From Micromonospora vinacea (GTDB taxonomy: Bacteria > Actinomycetota > Actinomycetes > Mycobacteriales > Micromonosporaceae): a DNA stretch of 64,000 bases. The notes under the pieces are model-generated. The model worked only from the letters and a program-made list of their open reading frames with translations, made no database searches and was not told where the DNA came from. Shown here one piece after another: positions 35,557 through 45,808 of the stretch. Positions within the stretch are counted from its first letter, which is position 1; every line of letters starts with the position of its first letter. Made by a program: the position numbers and the translations under genes. The stretch spans positions 3,224,001 through 3,288,000 of the forward strand of contig NZ_JADOTY010000001.1 of the NCBI RefSeq assembly GCF_015751785.1. The letters are read 5' to 3'.

Positions 35557-37028
35557 GCGACCTGATCAAGATGACCGCGACGGAGATCGCGGCCCTGGTC
35601 GCCGGGGGCGAGACCTCGGCCGTCGAGGTGACCCAGGCGCACCTGGACCGGATCGCCGCGGTCGACGACCGGGTGCACGCCTTCCTGCACGTCGACGCCG
35701 ACGGCGCGCTCGCCGCGGCCCGCGCGGTGGACGAGCGCCGGGCCGCCGGCGAGGAGTTGGGCCCGCTCGCGGGTGTGCCGGTCGCGGTCAAGGACGTGCT
35801 CGCCACCCGGGGCGTACCGACCACCGTCGGGTCGAAGATCCTGGAGGGCTGGCGCCCGCCGTACGACGCGACGATCGTGCAACGGCTGCGGGAGGCCGGC
35901 ACGGTGATGCTCGGCAAGACCAACATGGACGAGTTCGCCATGGGCTCCTCCACCGAATACTCGGCGTACGGCCCGACGCACAACCCGTGGGACCTGAGCC
36001 GGATCCCCGGTGGCTCGGGTGGTGGCAGCGCCGCCGCGCTGGCCGCGTACGAGGCGCCGCTGGCGATCGGCTCGGACACCGGCGGCTCGATCCGCCAGCC
36101 CGGCGCGGTCACCGGCACCGTGGGCGCCAAGCCCACCTACGGCGGCACCTCCCGTTACGGGCTGGTCGCCTTCTCCTCGTCGCTCGACACCCCCGGCCCG
36201 TGTGCCCGGACGGTGCTCGACGCGGCCCTGCTGCACCAGGTGATCGGTGGGCACGACCCGCGCGACTCCACCTCCATCCCGCAGCCGGTGCCGGACGTGG
36301 TTGCGGCGGCGAAGCTCGGCGCGACCGGTGACCTGACCGGTGTGCGGCTCGGCATCGTGAGCGAGTTCGTCGGCGAGGGCGCCGAACCGGGCGTGATGGC
36401 CGCGTTCCGCGAGTCGGTGGACGCGCTGACCAAGATGGGCGCCGAGGTCGTCGAGGTGTCCTGCCCGACGTTCGCGTACGCGCTGCCGGCGTACTACCTG
36501 ATCGCCCCGAGCGAGTGCTCCTCCAACCTGGCCCGGTTCGACGGCGTCCGGTTCGGCCTGCGGGTCGGCGACGACGGCAACCGGTCGCTGGAGGAGGTCA
36601 TGTCGCTGACCCGCGAGGCCGGCTTCGGCCCGGAGGTCAAGCGCCGCATCATGATCGGCACGTACGCGCTGTCGTCGGGTTACTACGACGCGTACTACGG
36701 GCAGGCGCAGAAGGTCCGGACGCTGATCACCCGGGACTTCACCGCCGCGTTCGAGCGGGTCGACGCGCTGATCTCGCCGACCACCCCGTCGGTGGCGTTC
36801 CCGATGGGCGCGCGGACCGCCGACCCGTACCAGATGTACCTGGCCGACCTGTACACGATCCCGACGAACCTGTACGGCGGGCCGGGCATCTCGGTGCCCT
36901 GCGGGCTCTCTGAGGGGCTGCCGGTCGGTCTGCAGGTGATGGCCCCGACGATGGCCGACGACCGGATGTACCGGGTCGCCGCCGCGTTGGAGTCCGCCGT
37001 CGGCACGTTCACCCCACCGACGCTGTGA
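35553..37028 (+). CDS. gatA: Asp-tRNA(Asn)/Glu-tRNA(Gln) amidotransferase subunit A
   Basis: A 491-residue amidase-signature enzyme. Catalytic Lys in [12 protein letters not shown], and the Ser-cis-Ser pair in the signature [15 protein letters not shown] and [12 protein letters not shown]. It hydrolyses glutamine and supplies ammonia through a channel to GatB. The C-terminal region ([21 protein letters not shown]) is typical. ATG 35553 is the start supported by homology; the upstream frame runs through the repeat. Confidence 0.95.
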   Translation: MSDLIKMTATEIAALVAGGETSAVEVTQAHLDRIAAVDDRVHAFLHVDADGALAAARAVDERRAAGEELGPLAGVPVAVKDVLATRGVPTTVGSKILEGWRPPYDATIVQRLREAGTVMLGKTNMDEFAMGSSTEYSAYGPTHNPWDLSRIPGGSGGGSAAALAAYEAPLAIGSDTGGSIRQPGAVTGTVGAKPTYGGTSRYGLVAFSSSLDTPGPCARTVLDAALLHQVIGGHDPRDSTSIPQPVPDVVAAAKLGATGDLTGVRLGIVSEFVGEGAEPGVMAAFRESVDALTKMGAEVVEVSCPTFAYALPAYYLIAPSECSSNLARFDGVRFGLRVGDDGNRSLEEVMSLTREAGFGPEVKRRIMIGTYALSSGYYDAYYGQAQKVRTLITRDFTAAFERVDALISPTTPSVAFPMGARTADPYQMYLADLYTIPTNLYGGPGISVPCGLSEGLPVGLQVMAPTMADDRMYRVAAALESAVGTFTPPTL

Positions 37029-37041
37029 GGCAGGAGCCCCG

Positions 37042-38541
37042 ATGACCACGACACTGCCCGCGTACGACGAGGTCGTTGCGCGCTTCGAACCGGTGATCGG
37101 CCTGGAGACCCACGTCGAGCTGGGCACGAACACCAAGATGTTCTGCGGTTGCCCGACCGACTTCGGTGGCGAGCCGAACACCCGGGTCTGCCCGGTGTGC
37201 CTGGGTCTGCCCGGTTCGCTGCCGGTGGCCAACAAGGCGGCCATCGAGGCGATCATCCGGATCGGCCTGGCGTTGAACTGCTCGATCGCCGAGTGGTGCC
37301 GCTTCGCCCGGAAGAACTACTTCTACCCGGACATGCCGAAGAACTTCCAGATCAGCCAGTACGACGAGCCGATCTGCGTCGACGGTTACCTGGACGTCGA
37401 GGTGGGCGGCGAGACGGTGCGGATCGAGATCGAGCGGGTGCACCTCGAGGAGGACACCGGCAAGACGCTGCACGTCGGTGGCGCCACCGGCCGCATCCAC
37501 GGCGCGACGGAGTCGCTTGTCGACTACAACCGTGCCGGCATCCCGCTGGTCGAGATCGTCACCAAGCCGATCACGGGCACCGGCGCGCTCGCCCCCGACG
37601 TGGCGAAGGCGTACGTCGCCGAGCTGCGCGACGTGATCCGCACCCTCGGCGTCTCCGACGTGCGGATGGAGGAGGGTTCGCTGCGCTGCGACGTGAACAC
37701 CTCGCTCAACCTGCCGGGCGCGGAGTGGGGCACCCGTACCGAGACCAAGAACGTCAACTCGCTGCGGTCGGTGGAGCGGGCGGTTCGCTCGGAGATGCTG
37801 CGGCAGGCGTCGGTGCTCGACGCGGGCGGCCGGATCACCCAGGAGACGCGTCACTTCCACGAGGACACCGGCGACACCACCCCGGGTCGCTCGAAGGAGA
37901 CGGCCACCGACTACCGGTACTTCCCGGAGCCGGATCTGGTGCCGATCGCCCCGGACCGGGCCTGGGTTGCCGAGCTGAAGGCCGCCCTGCCGGAGCTGCC
38001 CCGGGTGCACCGGCGTCGGCTCCAGGAGCAGTGGGGCCTCTCCGACCTGGACATGCAGTCGGTGCTGAACGCTGGCGCGGTCGAGCTGATCGAGGCCACC
38101 GTGGCCGCTGGCACCACCCCGGCCGCGGCCCGCAAGTGGTGGCTGGGTGAGCTGTCTCGCCGGGCCAACGAGAGCGGCGTGGAGCTGGCCGAGATCGGTG
38201 CCACCCCCGCCCAGGTCGCCGAGCTGCAGGGGCTTGTCGACGCCGGCAAGCTCAACGACAAGATGGCCCGCACGGTGCTGGAGGGCGTGGTCGACGGTGA
38301 GGGCTCGCCCACCGAGATCATGACCAACCGGGGCCTGGAGGTCGTGTCGGACACCGGCGCGCTCACCGCCGCCGTGGACGAGGCGATCGCCGCGAACCCG
38401 GGCATCGCCGACAAGATCCGCAGCGGCAAGGTCGCTGCGGTCGGCGCGCTGGTCGGCGCGGTCATGAAGACCACCCGGGGTCAGGCCGACGCGAAGACCC
38501 TGCGTGAGCTGATCCTGGAGCGCCTCGGCGTCCAGGGCTGA
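37042..38541 (+). CDS. gatB: Asp-tRNA(Asn)/Glu-tRNA(Gln) amidotransferase subunit B
   Basis: A 499-residue GatB. It shows the N-terminal kinase-like cradle ([20 protein letters not shown], then [15 protein letters not shown]), the family signature in [14 protein letters not shown] and the C-terminal YqeY-like tail domain ([20 protein letters not shown]). It activates the misacylated Glu/Asp on tRNA by phosphorylation and binds the tRNA. GGAG lies seven bases upstream of the ATG; 13 bases separate it from gatA. Ends the operon with a good hairpin. Confidence 0.96.
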   Translation: MTTTLPAYDEVVARFEPVIGLETHVELGTNTKMFCGCPTDFGGEPNTRVCPVCLGLPGSLPVANKAAIEAIIRIGLALNCSIAEWCRFARKNYFYPDMPKNFQISQYDEPICVDGYLDVEVGGETVRIEIERVHLEEDTGKTLHVGGATGRIHGATESLVDYNRAGIPLVEIVTKPITGTGALAPDVAKAYVAELRDVIRTLGVSDVRMEEGSLRCDVNTSLNLPGAEWGTRTETKNVNSLRSVERAVRSEMLRQASVLDAGGRITQETRHFHEDTGDTTPGRSKETATDYRYFPEPDLVPIAPDRAWVAELKAALPELPRVHRRRLQEQWGLSDLDMQSVLNAGAVELIEATVAAGTTPAAARKWWLGELSRRANESGVELAEIGATPAQVAELQGLVDAGKLNDKMARTVLEGVVDGEGSPTEIMTNRGLEVVSDTGALTAAVDEAIAANPGIADKIRSGKVAAVGALVGAVMKTTRGQADAKTLRELILERLGVQG

Positions 38542-38557
38542 GAGACCCACCCGGAGC

Positions 38558-38586
38558 AGGCCGCCGCCGCGACCCGGCGGCGGCCT
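38558..38586 (+). terminator. Terminator of the gatCAB operon
   Basis: A 12-bp stem, AGGCCGCCGCCG and its complement, with a CGACC loop followed by TT, 16 bases after gatB. Confidence 0.8.
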
Positions 38587-38665
38587 TCCGTAACCCCCTG
38601 CCGACTACGCGGCCACCCCGCACCCCTCGCGAGGGCGTCAACGACGACGCCTGGATGGAGCCACC

Positions 38666-41023
38666 GTGACCGAGCACGACCTCGATGTCCTCGACGAGAT
38701 CCAGCGGCGGGTGCTCTGGCTCGCCACCCGGATCGTGGACGCCGCCAACCATGACCGGGCCACCGGCGACGGTGTGAAGGTCGGCGGCCACCAGGCGTCC
38801 AGCGCCTCCCTGGTCACGGCCATGACCGCGCTCTGGTTCGCGCACCTGGACGCCGAGGACCGGGTCGCCGTGAAGCCGCACGCGTCCCCGGTGTTCCACG
38901 CCATCCAGTACCTGCTCGGCAACCTGGACCGCTCGTACCTGCCCAGGCTGCGGGCCCGTGGCGGCCTCCAGTCGTACCCGTCGCGCACGAAGGACCCGGA
39001 CGCTGTGGACTTCTCCACCGGTTCGGTCGGCCTGGGCGCGGCGGCGCCGCTCTTCGCCGCCGCCACCCGGCGGTACGTCGACGCGCACTTCGGGGCCCGC
39101 CCGCACTCCCGGTTCGTGGCGCTGATCGGCGACGCCGAGCTGGACGAGGGCAATATCTGGGAGGCGGTGGCCGACCCGGCGACCACCGGGCTGGGCAACG
39201 TCATGTGGCTCGTCGACTTCAACCGCCAGTCGCTGGACCGGGTGGTCCCCGGCATCCGGATCAACCAGTGGCGGGGCCAGTTCGAGGCGGCCGGCTGGCA
39301 CGTCGTGGAGGTCAAGTACGGCCGCCGGCTCGCCGAGGCGTACGCCCGGCCGGGCGGCGAGGCGCTGCGCGACTGGATCGACGCGATGCCCAACGAGCAG
39401 TACCAGTCGCTGTTCGGGTTGACCGGGCCGGCGCTGCGCAAGCAGTTCCTGGACGGCGCTCCGGCCGGCATCGACGAGCTGATCGCCCACGTCGACGACG
39501 AGGAGTTGGGCCCGCTCGTCACCGACCTGGGCGGGCACGACCTTCAGGCGATGCTGGACGCGTACGCCCAGTGCGACGCGGTCACCGACCGGCCCAGCGT
39601 CGTCTTCGCGTACACGGTGAAGGGTTGGGGGTTGCCCATCGCCGGCAATCCGCGCAACCATTCCGCGCTGCTCAGCTCGGAGCAGGTCGACACGCTGCGC
39701 GCCGCGCAGGGGTTGACCACCGAGACCGAGTGGGATCGCCTCGACCCGGCGTCACCCGCCGGCATCCAGGCCGGCGCCCGCCGGGAGGCGCTGTCCCGCG
39801 CGCCGCGCGAGCGTGCGCTGGGGGTCACCGTTCCGGAGAGCACGGGAGTACGCGCCAACAAGCCGATCTCCACGCAGGAGGCCTTCGGTCGGGTGCTGGT
39901 GGACCTGGCGCGGGACCGGGAGGTGGGCCGCTACCTGGTCACCACCGCCCCGGACGTGGCCACCTCCACCAACCTCGCCGGGTTCATCAACAAGACCGGG
40001 GTGTTCGCCCCCACCGAGCAGCGTTCCTGGACCGAGGACCGGATGCTGCGCTGGACGGAGAGCCCGGCCGGGCAGCACATCGAACTGGGCATCTCGGAGA
40101 TGAACCTGTTCCTGCTGCTCGGCCAGCTCGGGCTCTCCTGGGACCTGTCCGGGCAGCCGCTGCTGCCGGTGGGCACTGTCTACGACCCGTTCGTGCTGCG
40201 CGGCCTCGACGCGTTCCTGTACGGCACCTACTCCGGCTCCCGGTTCGTGGTGGCCGGCACCCCGTCCGGCATCACCCTCGCCCCGGAGGGTGGCGCCCAC
40301 CAGTCCACGATCACCGCGTCGGTCGGCCTGGAGCTGCCCGGGGTGACCTTCGTCGAGCCGGCGTACGCGGCAACCCTCGACTGGCTGCTCTGCGACGCGC
40401 TTGGTCAGATCGCCGGCGGGTCGTCCCCGGCCGCGACCGCCGCACCCGCCGAGGACGGCGCGTACTACTTCCGGTTGAGCACCCGACCGCTGGACCAGGC
40501 GCCGTTCGAGGCGGCCCGGGCCCGCCTCGGCGACGCGGTGCTGCGCCGGCAGGTCGTCGCCGGGGCGTACCGGCTGGTCGACGCGCACCAGGCGTACCCG
40601 CACCTGGTCGACGCCCCGGTGGTGCAGTTGGCCGCCTCGGGCGCTGTGCTGCCCGAGGTGCTGGCCGCCGCGGCGGAGCTGGCCGACGAGGGCATCGCCG
40701 CGCACGTGGTGGACGTGACCTCGCTGGACCGGCTCTACCGGGCCTGGCAGCGCACCCTGCGCCAGGGCGTACGGACGGCCACGGTGCCCAGCGTGCCGGG
40801 TGCACTGCGGTCCGCGTTCGCCGACCGGGTGCCGGTGGTGACGGTGCACGACGCCGCGTCGCACGCGATGGCCTGGCTCGGTTCGGCGGTCGGCGCGCCG
40901 GCGGTGCCGCTCGGTGTGGACGAGTTCGGCCAGTCCGGCAGCGTCGCCGAGCTGTACGAACTGCACGACCTGCTGCCCGGCAGCATCGTCAACGCCGCCC
41001 TGGCCGCCATCGCCCTGCGCTGA
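38666..41023 (+). CDS. Pyruvate dehydrogenase E1-like / transketolase-like ThDP enzyme
   Basis: A 785-residue ThDP enzyme resembling homodimeric E1 (AceE). The cofactor motif is IGDAELDEGNIWEAV, with VDFNRQSLD about 30 residues on; the middle domain contains ELGISEMNLFLLLGQLGL and the transketolase-like THE PYR features; the C-terminal domain ends GVDEFGQSGSVAELYELHDL, as in AceE. Canonical actinobacterial AceE is roughly 900 residues, so this is a shorter paralogue. No lipoyl E2 or E3 gene is adjacent. It may be an alternative 2-oxoacid dehydrogenase or ketolase. GTG 38666 with ATGGAG upstream. Confidence 0.82.
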   Translation: MTEHDLDVLDEIQRRVLWLATRIVDAANHDRATGDGVKVGGHQASSASLVTAMTALWFAHLDAEDRVAVKPHASPVFHAIQYLLGNLDRSYLPRLRARGGLQSYPSRTKDPDAVDFSTGSVGLGAAAPLFAAATRRYVDAHFGARPHSRFVALIGDAELDEGNIWEAVADPATTGLGNVMWLVDFNRQSLDRVVPGIRINQWRGQFEAAGWHVVEVKYGRRLAEAYARPGGEALRDWIDAMPNEQYQSLFGLTGPALRKQFLDGAPAGIDELIAHVDDEELGPLVTDLGGHDLQAMLDAYAQCDAVTDRPSVVFAYTVKGWGLPIAGNPRNHSALLSSEQVDTLRAAQGLTTETEWDRLDPASPAGIQAGARREALSRAPRERALGVTVPESTGVRANKPISTQEAFGRVLVDLARDREVGRYLVTTAPDVATSTNLAGFINKTGVFAPTEQRSWTEDRMLRWTESPAGQHIELGISEMNLFLLLGQLGLSWDLSGQPLLPVGTVYDPFVLRGLDAFLYGTYSGSRFVVAGTPSGITLAPEGGAHQSTITASVGLELPGVTFVEPAYAATLDWLLCDALGQIAGGSSPAATAAPAEDGAYYFRLSTRPLDQAPFEAARARLGDAVLRRQVVAGAYRLVDAHQAYPHLVDAPVVQLAASGAVLPEVLAAAAELADEGIAAHVVDVTSLDRLYRAWQRTLRQGVRTATVPSVPGALRSAFADRVPVVTVHDAASHAMAWLGSAVGAPAVPLGVDEFGQSGSVAELYELHDLLPGSIVNAALAAIALR

Positions 41024-41033
41024 CCCGTCGGTG

Positions 41034-41053
41034 CCCGCCGGTCCGCCGGCGGG
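41034..41053. terminator. Hairpin between convergent genes
   Basis: CCCGCCGG-TCCG-CCGGCGGG, a perfect 8-bp stem with a tetraloop, between the E1-like gene and the metallophosphoesterase gene. Confidence 0.6.
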
Positions 41054-41066
41054 TGTCGGCGTCGGG

Positions 41067-42665
41067 TCAGCCGGTCGGCGTGGGCGTGGGCGTGGCGGGG
41101 ACACCGCCGGTCGGCGTGGGCGTGGGTGTGGCGGTGGCGGTCGGGTTCTCCACCAGGCGTCGTTCCAGGTTGACCTGGGCCTGGCCGGTGCCGCCGACGG
41201 TGATGGTGTCGTACGCCTGGAGCAGCTTCTGCTGGTCGAAGTAGAGCACGCTCATCGACAGCGGGGTGGGCTTCTCGCCCTCCAGGCCGCGCAGCCCGGC
41301 ACCGCCGGTGGAGCCCTCCACCATCAGAGTGGTGCGCTGCTGCCCGGGTGTCTGCGGCAGCTCGGAGACCTGCCGGGAGTGGGTGTGCCCGGCAAGCACC
41401 AGCGGGCAGGTGCCGGCGAGCGGCCCGGCCGACGCCGGGTCGTGCACGAGAGCGATGTTGACCGGTCGGGGTGAGCTGCGGATCGTCGCGGCGAGCTGGT
41501 TGCCGGCCCCGATCACCTGGTCGGCCACCTGCTGGGTCAACCCGCTGCCGGCCGGGGAGGTGTTCTTGTCCGGGGTGAAGCGCGGGTCGCCGATGCCGGC
41601 GATGGTCAGCCCGGCGACAGTGGTGGTCGTGTTGTTCAACACGATCGCGTTCGGCTGGCGGGCCACCGCGGCGGCGGTCTTGCCGGAGTCGTGGTTGCCC
41701 CGGATGAAGACGTACGGCTTCTTCAGCAGGCCGATCGAGGCGACGAAGGAGGCTTCCGGTTCGCTGCCCCAGTCGGTGATGTCCCCGGTGTCGATCACCA
41801 CGTCGATGCCGAACTGCTCCACGACCGTCCGGATCAGTTGCCAGCCGGTCGGGTTGAGGTGCATGTCGGAGACGTGCAGCACCCGCGTGGTGCCCGGGGT
41901 CGGCTCCAACAGCGGAAGTGCCGAGACGGTGGTGTAGAGCTGGCTGACGTTGCCGACCAGGCGCTGCAACTGCTCCGCGTACTTGGTGTAGTCGTTGGCG
42001 ATCCGCCGGGCGTCACCGACGATGGCCGGCGCGTTGACCAGCAGCCCCTCGTAGCGGGGTTCCTCGATGGCCTGCGGACGAAGTGTCGCCGCAGCCGTGC
42101 CGAGGCTGCCGGCGGTGACCAGCAGCGCCAGCCCACCCGCCCAGGCGGTGCGCCGGACGTCGCGGAAGATCAGCCCGGCCAGGATCAACGTGACCAGCAC
42201 CGACGCGCCGAGGGTACGCAGGCCGAGGCGCATCACCCCGGAGCGGACGTCCTCCACGGCGCTTTGGCTGGCCCGGCTGATGCTGGCCGGGTCGTCGATT
42301 AGCGCCTCGGTGCGTCCCTGGTCGAGCGCGCCCAGCCGGACGGTGAGGTGAGTCGGCCCGTCGTGGCTGTCGAGCAGCAGCGCGCCGAGCGGCGGGATGT
42401 CGACGGTGGTGCCGCCGTCCCGGGCGGGGGAGATGCTGAGGTTGGCCCGGAACGGGCCGATGTCGGTGCTCACCTGACCGCCGGCCAGCACCCCGAGCAC
42501 CGCCCCGCCCAGGGCCACGGCGAGGACGGCGACGATCAGGCCGAGGCGGCGCAGCGGGCCGGCCGCACCGGCCCGCCAGCCCGCCGGGCGCGGCCGATCG
42601 TCGCCGGTCACCGGGTCGTCCCGGTCATCGGCGTCGTCGTGCCGCTCGTCGCGTTGGCCGTCCAT
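41067..42665 (-). CDS. Membrane-anchored metallophosphoesterase
   Basis: A 532-residue protein. The N-terminus is acidic and cytosolic, then a segment LGLIVAVLAVALGGAVLGVL, an outer domain of ~110 residues, two more membrane segments (LGASVLVTLILAGLIF; GGLALLVTAGSLGTAAA), and a calcineurin-like domain with all metal ligands: VSDMHLN, DTGDITDWG, FIRGNHD and VLAGHTHSRQ. It ends in a Thr-Pro-Thr-Pro repeat tail coded by a duplicated GC-rich stretch. Likely a surface phosphodiesterase or phosphatase of unknown substrate. ATG 42665. Confidence 0.87.
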   Translation of the reverse strand: MDGQRDERHDDADDRDDPVTGDDRPRPAGWRAGAAGPLRRLGLIVAVLAVALGGAVLGVLAGGQVSTDIGPFRANLSISPARDGGTTVDIPPLGALLLDSHDGPTHLTVRLGALDQGRTEALIDDPASISRASQSAVEDVRSGVMRLGLRTLGASVLVTLILAGLIFRDVRRTAWAGGLALLVTAGSLGTAAATLRPQAIEEPRYEGLLVNAPAIVGDARRIANDYTKYAEQLQRLVGNVSQLYTTVSALPLLEPTPGTTRVLHVSDMHLNPTGWQLIRTVVEQFGIDVVIDTGDITDWGSEPEASFVASIGLLKKPYVFIRGNHDSGKTAAAVARQPNAIVLNNTTTTVAGLTIAGIGDPRFTPDKNTSPAGSGLTQQVADQVIGAGNQLAATIRSSPRPVNIALVHDPASAGPLAGTCPLVLAGHTHSRQVSELPQTPGQQRTTLMVEGSTGGAGLRGLEGEKPTPLSMSVLYFDQQKLLQAYDTITVGGTGQAQVNLERRLVENPTATATPTPTPTGGVPATPTPTPTG

Positions 42666-42725
42666 GCTGAAAGTCTGACCTGCCCGTCGGAAGATCTTGG
42701 CAAACCTGAACGGATGGTGACGAAG

Positions 42726-43898
42726 TCAGCTGCGCCCGCCGTCACCGCCCGCGAAGACCACCCGCAGGAGCCGGTCGTCGTCGCCCGCCGGGTTGCCCCG
42801 CCCGTCGTGGTTGGAGGTGCTCACCCAGAGCGACCCGTCCGGCGCGGCGGCCACCGCCCGCAGTCGACCGTAGCGGTTGGTGAGCAGCTCACTGGGCTGA
42901 CCGAGCAACGTGCCGGTGTCGGTTAACTCCATCACCCAGAGGCGCTTGCCGCGCAGGCAGCCGGTGACCAGCAGTCGGTCCGTGGCGGCCAGACCGGAGC
43001 AGGACGCGTCAGACGTCGCCCACTGCGCGATCGGGTCGGTGAACCGCTTGTCGCCGGCCTGGCCCTCGACCTCCGGCCACCCGTAGTTGCCGCCCTTGGT
43101 GATCTGGTTGATCTCGTCCCAGGTGTTCTGGCCGAACTCGACGGCGTACATCCGCTTCGCGGCGTCCCAGGCGAGACCCTGGACGTTGCGGTGCCCCATC
43201 GACCAGACCGGGGAGTTGGGGTACGGATTGCCGGCGGCGGGCTTGCCGTCCGGGGTGATCCGGAGGATCTTGCCGCCGAGGCTCTTCACGTCCTGCGAGA
43301 GGGGACGCTGACCGGCGTCACCCGTGCTGACGTAGAGCTGCTTGTCCGGGCCGAAGCCCAGCCCCCCGCCGTTGTGCACATTGGCCTTGGGGATGCCGGT
43401 GAGGATCGGTGTGGGCTGCCCGCCGAGTTGCAGCCGGGCGACCCGGTTGTCCCGCTCGGTGGTGTAGTAGACGAACACCGTGCGGTCGCGGGCGTAGTCG
43501 GGGGAGACGGCGATGCCGAGCAGGCCACCCTCGCCCGCCGCCGCCACGTCCGGGATGGTCTGCACCGGGCGGACCCGCAGCCCGTCCGGACCGGACTCGG
43601 GCCCGACCTGGAGGACCCTGCCGTTGTCCCGTTCGGTGACCAGCGCGCCGCCGTCCGGCAGGAAGGCGATGGCCCAGGGCACCCGCAGATTCTTGGCGAG
43701 CACTGTCGCCACCGCCTGCTGGCCGGCGCCGCCGGGGCTCGCCGACGCGGACGGGGTCGGCAGGTTGGGCGGTTCACCCGCCGGGTCGGGATCCGGCTCA
43801 CCGAAGCTGCAACCGGCGGTGAACAGCAGCGCCGCGCAGGACGCCGCGAGGGCCACCCGGAGGCGGCGGATGCGAGGGTACGGGGGACGGGCGCTCAC
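42726..43898 (-). CDS. PQQ-dependent sugar dehydrogenase-like lipoprotein
   Basis: A 390-residue beta-propeller protein of the glucose/sorbosone dehydrogenase family. It has a lipoprotein signal (LAASCAALLFTAGCSFGE, Cys ~27), a Pro/Ser linker, then NLRVPWAIAFLPDGGALVTER, the loop NVHNGGGLGFGPDKQLYVSTGD (catalytic His region) and GHRNVQGLAWD (PQQ-binding Arg-Asn region). Such proteins oxidise aldoses outside the cell, although whether actinobacterial members bind PQQ is often untested. GTG 43898 is the start that gives the signal peptide; longer upstream frames are spurious. Confidence 0.85.
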   Translation of the reverse strand: MSARPPYPRIRRLRVALAASCAALLFTAGCSFGEPDPDPAGEPPNLPTPSASASPGGAGQQAVATVLAKNLRVPWAIAFLPDGGALVTERDNGRVLQVGPESGPDGLRVRPVQTIPDVAAAGEGGLLGIAVSPDYARDRTVFVYYTTERDNRVARLQLGGQPTPILTGIPKANVHNGGGLGFGPDKQLYVSTGDAGQRPLSQDVKSLGGKILRITPDGKPAAGNPYPNSPVWSMGHRNVQGLAWDAAKRMYAVEFGQNTWDEINQITKGGNYGWPEVEGQAGDKRFTDPIAQWATSDASCSGLAATDRLLVTGCLRGKRLWVMELTDTGTLLGQPSELLTNRYGRLRAVAAAPDGSLWVSTSNHDGRGNPAGDDDRLLRVVFAGGDGGRS

Positions 43899-43990
43899 CC
43901 GGCCCAGGGTAGCCCGCCGCGCGGCCCAGCCGGGCCCGTCGAGGTCCAACGGGTGCCGATGCACCCGCCCGATGGCCCCCGGTGGACCAC

Positions 43991-45808
43991 TCACCGTGCC
44001 CGGACGGCCAGCAGCGCGGTGTCGTCCTCGCGGTGGCCGATCGAGGTGAGCAGCAGGTCGCACAGGTCATCGAGGGGCAGCGTGTCGGTGCCGGTGAGCC
44101 GGCCCACCAGCTCGGCCAATCCCTCGTCGATCGAGCGGTCCCGCCGTTCGATCAGCCCGTCGGTGTAGAGCAGCAGGGTGTCGCCGGTGGCCAGGCTGGT
44201 CGACCGGCTGCTCCGGGGCGACGGGCGGGCCAGGCCGAGCAGCGGCTCCGGTGTCGCCTCCAGGGCCTCGACCGCCCCGCCGACGCGGACCACCAGGGCC
44301 GGCGGGTGCCCGGCGTTGGACCAGGTCACCTCGTGCACGCCGGAGCGCTGCGGACAGATCCGGACCAGCGTCGCGGTGGCGGCGATCGGTAGCCGCAGGC
44401 CACGGATGGCGCCATCCAGGTTGCTCATCAGTGACCCGACCGCGTCCGGGCGGCCGAAGGCGTTGCCCCGCACCAGGTTGCGCAGCTGACCCATGGTCGC
44501 CGCCGCCTCGATGTCGTGCCCGGCCACATCCCCGATCGCGGCGATCACGTCGCCGTCGGGTTGCACGAAGGCGTCGTACCAGTCACCGCCCACCTCGACA
44601 CGGTCGGCCGCCGGTTGGTAGCGGGCCGCCAACTCCAGCTCCGCCACCACCGGCAGTCGGGGCAGCATGCTGTGTTGCAGGACCTCGGCGACGTGCCGCT
44701 GCTCGCCGTACATCGAGCTGTTGCCGACGGCCTGACCGGCCCGGCGGCCGATGTCGACAGCGGTGAGCAGGTCCCGGTCGTCGAACTGCTGACGTTGGCC
44801 GCCGTTGACGAGGGTGATCGCCCCCAGCACCGTGCCGCCGACGCCCCGCACCGGCACGCTCAGGTAGGAGGCGATGCCCAGCCGACTGGCGATGGAGGCC
44901 ATCTCCGGGTCTGTGGTGCCCCTTGTCACGTCGGCCAGGGACGCCACGCTGCCGAGCCGGGGCTGGCCGGTCCGGAGCACCGCCCGGATGCTCGACTCGG
45001 AACTCAGCCCGGTGCGCAGCAGCTCGCCGAAGCGGTCGACGTCCGCCGCGCGGGCCGGGTCCCGGTGCACCGAGACCACCTCGCGGGGCAGGCCGTTCGG
45101 CCCGATCAGGGTGAGTAGGCACCAGTCGGCGAGCAGCGGCACCATGGTGGCGGCGAGCCGGCGCAGCGCGGTGCCCACGTCCAGGGTGCCAGCGAGGGTC
45201 TCGCTCACCCCGGCCAACAGCTCCAGCCGCTCGTGCGCCTGCACGACCCGCCGCCGGGCCTCCTGCGCGCCGTCGAGCGCGATCCGCAGTCGCAGCTCCG
45301 ACGAGCAGGCGGCGGCCAGGTCGGCCAGGGTTCGCAGCTGCGCGGCCGTCCAGGCGCGAGGTTTGCTGTCGATGGCGCAGAGCGAGCCGAGCACCCGGCC
45401 GGAGAGGTCGGTCAGCGGCATCCCGGCGTACGCGACCACGCCGAGGTCGTCGATGGCCAGGTTGTCCCGGACGCGGGGGTAGAGCCGGGCGTCCGGCAGC
45501 ACCATCGGCACCTCGATGTCCACCACGTGCTGACAGAACGAGTGGCTCAGCGGGGTCTGCCGGTGTTCCGACCAGGGCTGCGGCAACCCGACCGCACCCG
45601 GGAAGAACTGCCGGTCGGCGGAGACCAGGGAGACCAGCGCGACAGGCACGTCCAGCAGGTCACTGACCAGCCGGGCGAACCGGTCGAACGCCTCGTCCGG
45701 GGCGGCGTCCAGCCCGGTGTCGGAGAGCGCGCGCAGCCGGTCCGGGTCGCCGAGCACCGAAGGTGGCGCGATCGAACGCCGGGCGGGGCCGGGGGAGCCG
45801 TCGGTCAT
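43991..45808 (-). CDS. GAF-GAF-PP2C (SpoIIE-type) protein phosphatase
   Basis: A 605-residue signalling protein. Two GAF sensor domains (residues ~25-175, with HSFCQHVVDIEVPMVLPDA; and ~190-345, with YLSVPVRGVGGTVLGAITLV), a helical linker EVLQHSMLPRLPVV and a SpoIIE/PP2C phosphatase domain (VGGDWYDAFVQPDGDVIAAI, GDVAGHDIEAA, LLLYTDGLIERRDRSIDEGL, REDDTALLAVR) with the expected metal Asp residues. Homologues dephosphorylate anti-sigma antagonists in the stress-response partner-switching cascade. No RsbW-like kinase gene is adjacent. ATG 45808. Confidence 0.9.
   Translation of the reverse strand: MTDGSPGPARRSIAPPSVLGDPDRLRALSDTGLDAAPDEAFDRFARLVSDLLDVPVALVSLVSADRQFFPGAVGLPQPWSEHRQTPLSHSFCQHVVDIEVPMVLPDARLYPRVRDNLAIDDLGVVAYAGMPLTDLSGRVLGSLCAIDSKPRAWTAAQLRTLADLAAACSSELRLRIALDGAQEARRRVVQAHERLELLAGVSETLAGTLDVGTALRRLAATMVPLLADWCLLTLIGPNGLPREVVSVHRDPARAADVDRFGELLRTGLSSESSIRAVLRTGQPRLGSVASLADVTRGTTDPEMASIASRLGIASYLSVPVRGVGGTVLGAITLVNGGQRQQFDDRDLLTAVDIGRRAGQAVGNSSMYGEQRHVAEVLQHSMLPRLPVVAELELAARYQPAADRVEVGGDWYDAFVQPDGDVIAAIGDVAGHDIEAAATMGQLRNLVRGNAFGRPDAVGSLMSNLDGAIRGLRLPIAATATLVRICPQRSGVHEVTWSNAGHPPALVVRVGGAVEALEATPEPLLGLARPSPRSSRSTSLATGDTLLLYTDGLIERRDRSIDEGLAELVGRLTGTDTLPLDDLCDLLLTSIGHREDDTALLAVRAR

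Noticed and set aside
41067..41160. GC-rich direct repeat considered as an intergenic repeat
   Set aside because: It encodes the Thr-Pro repeat tail of the metallophosphoesterase and is in frame.
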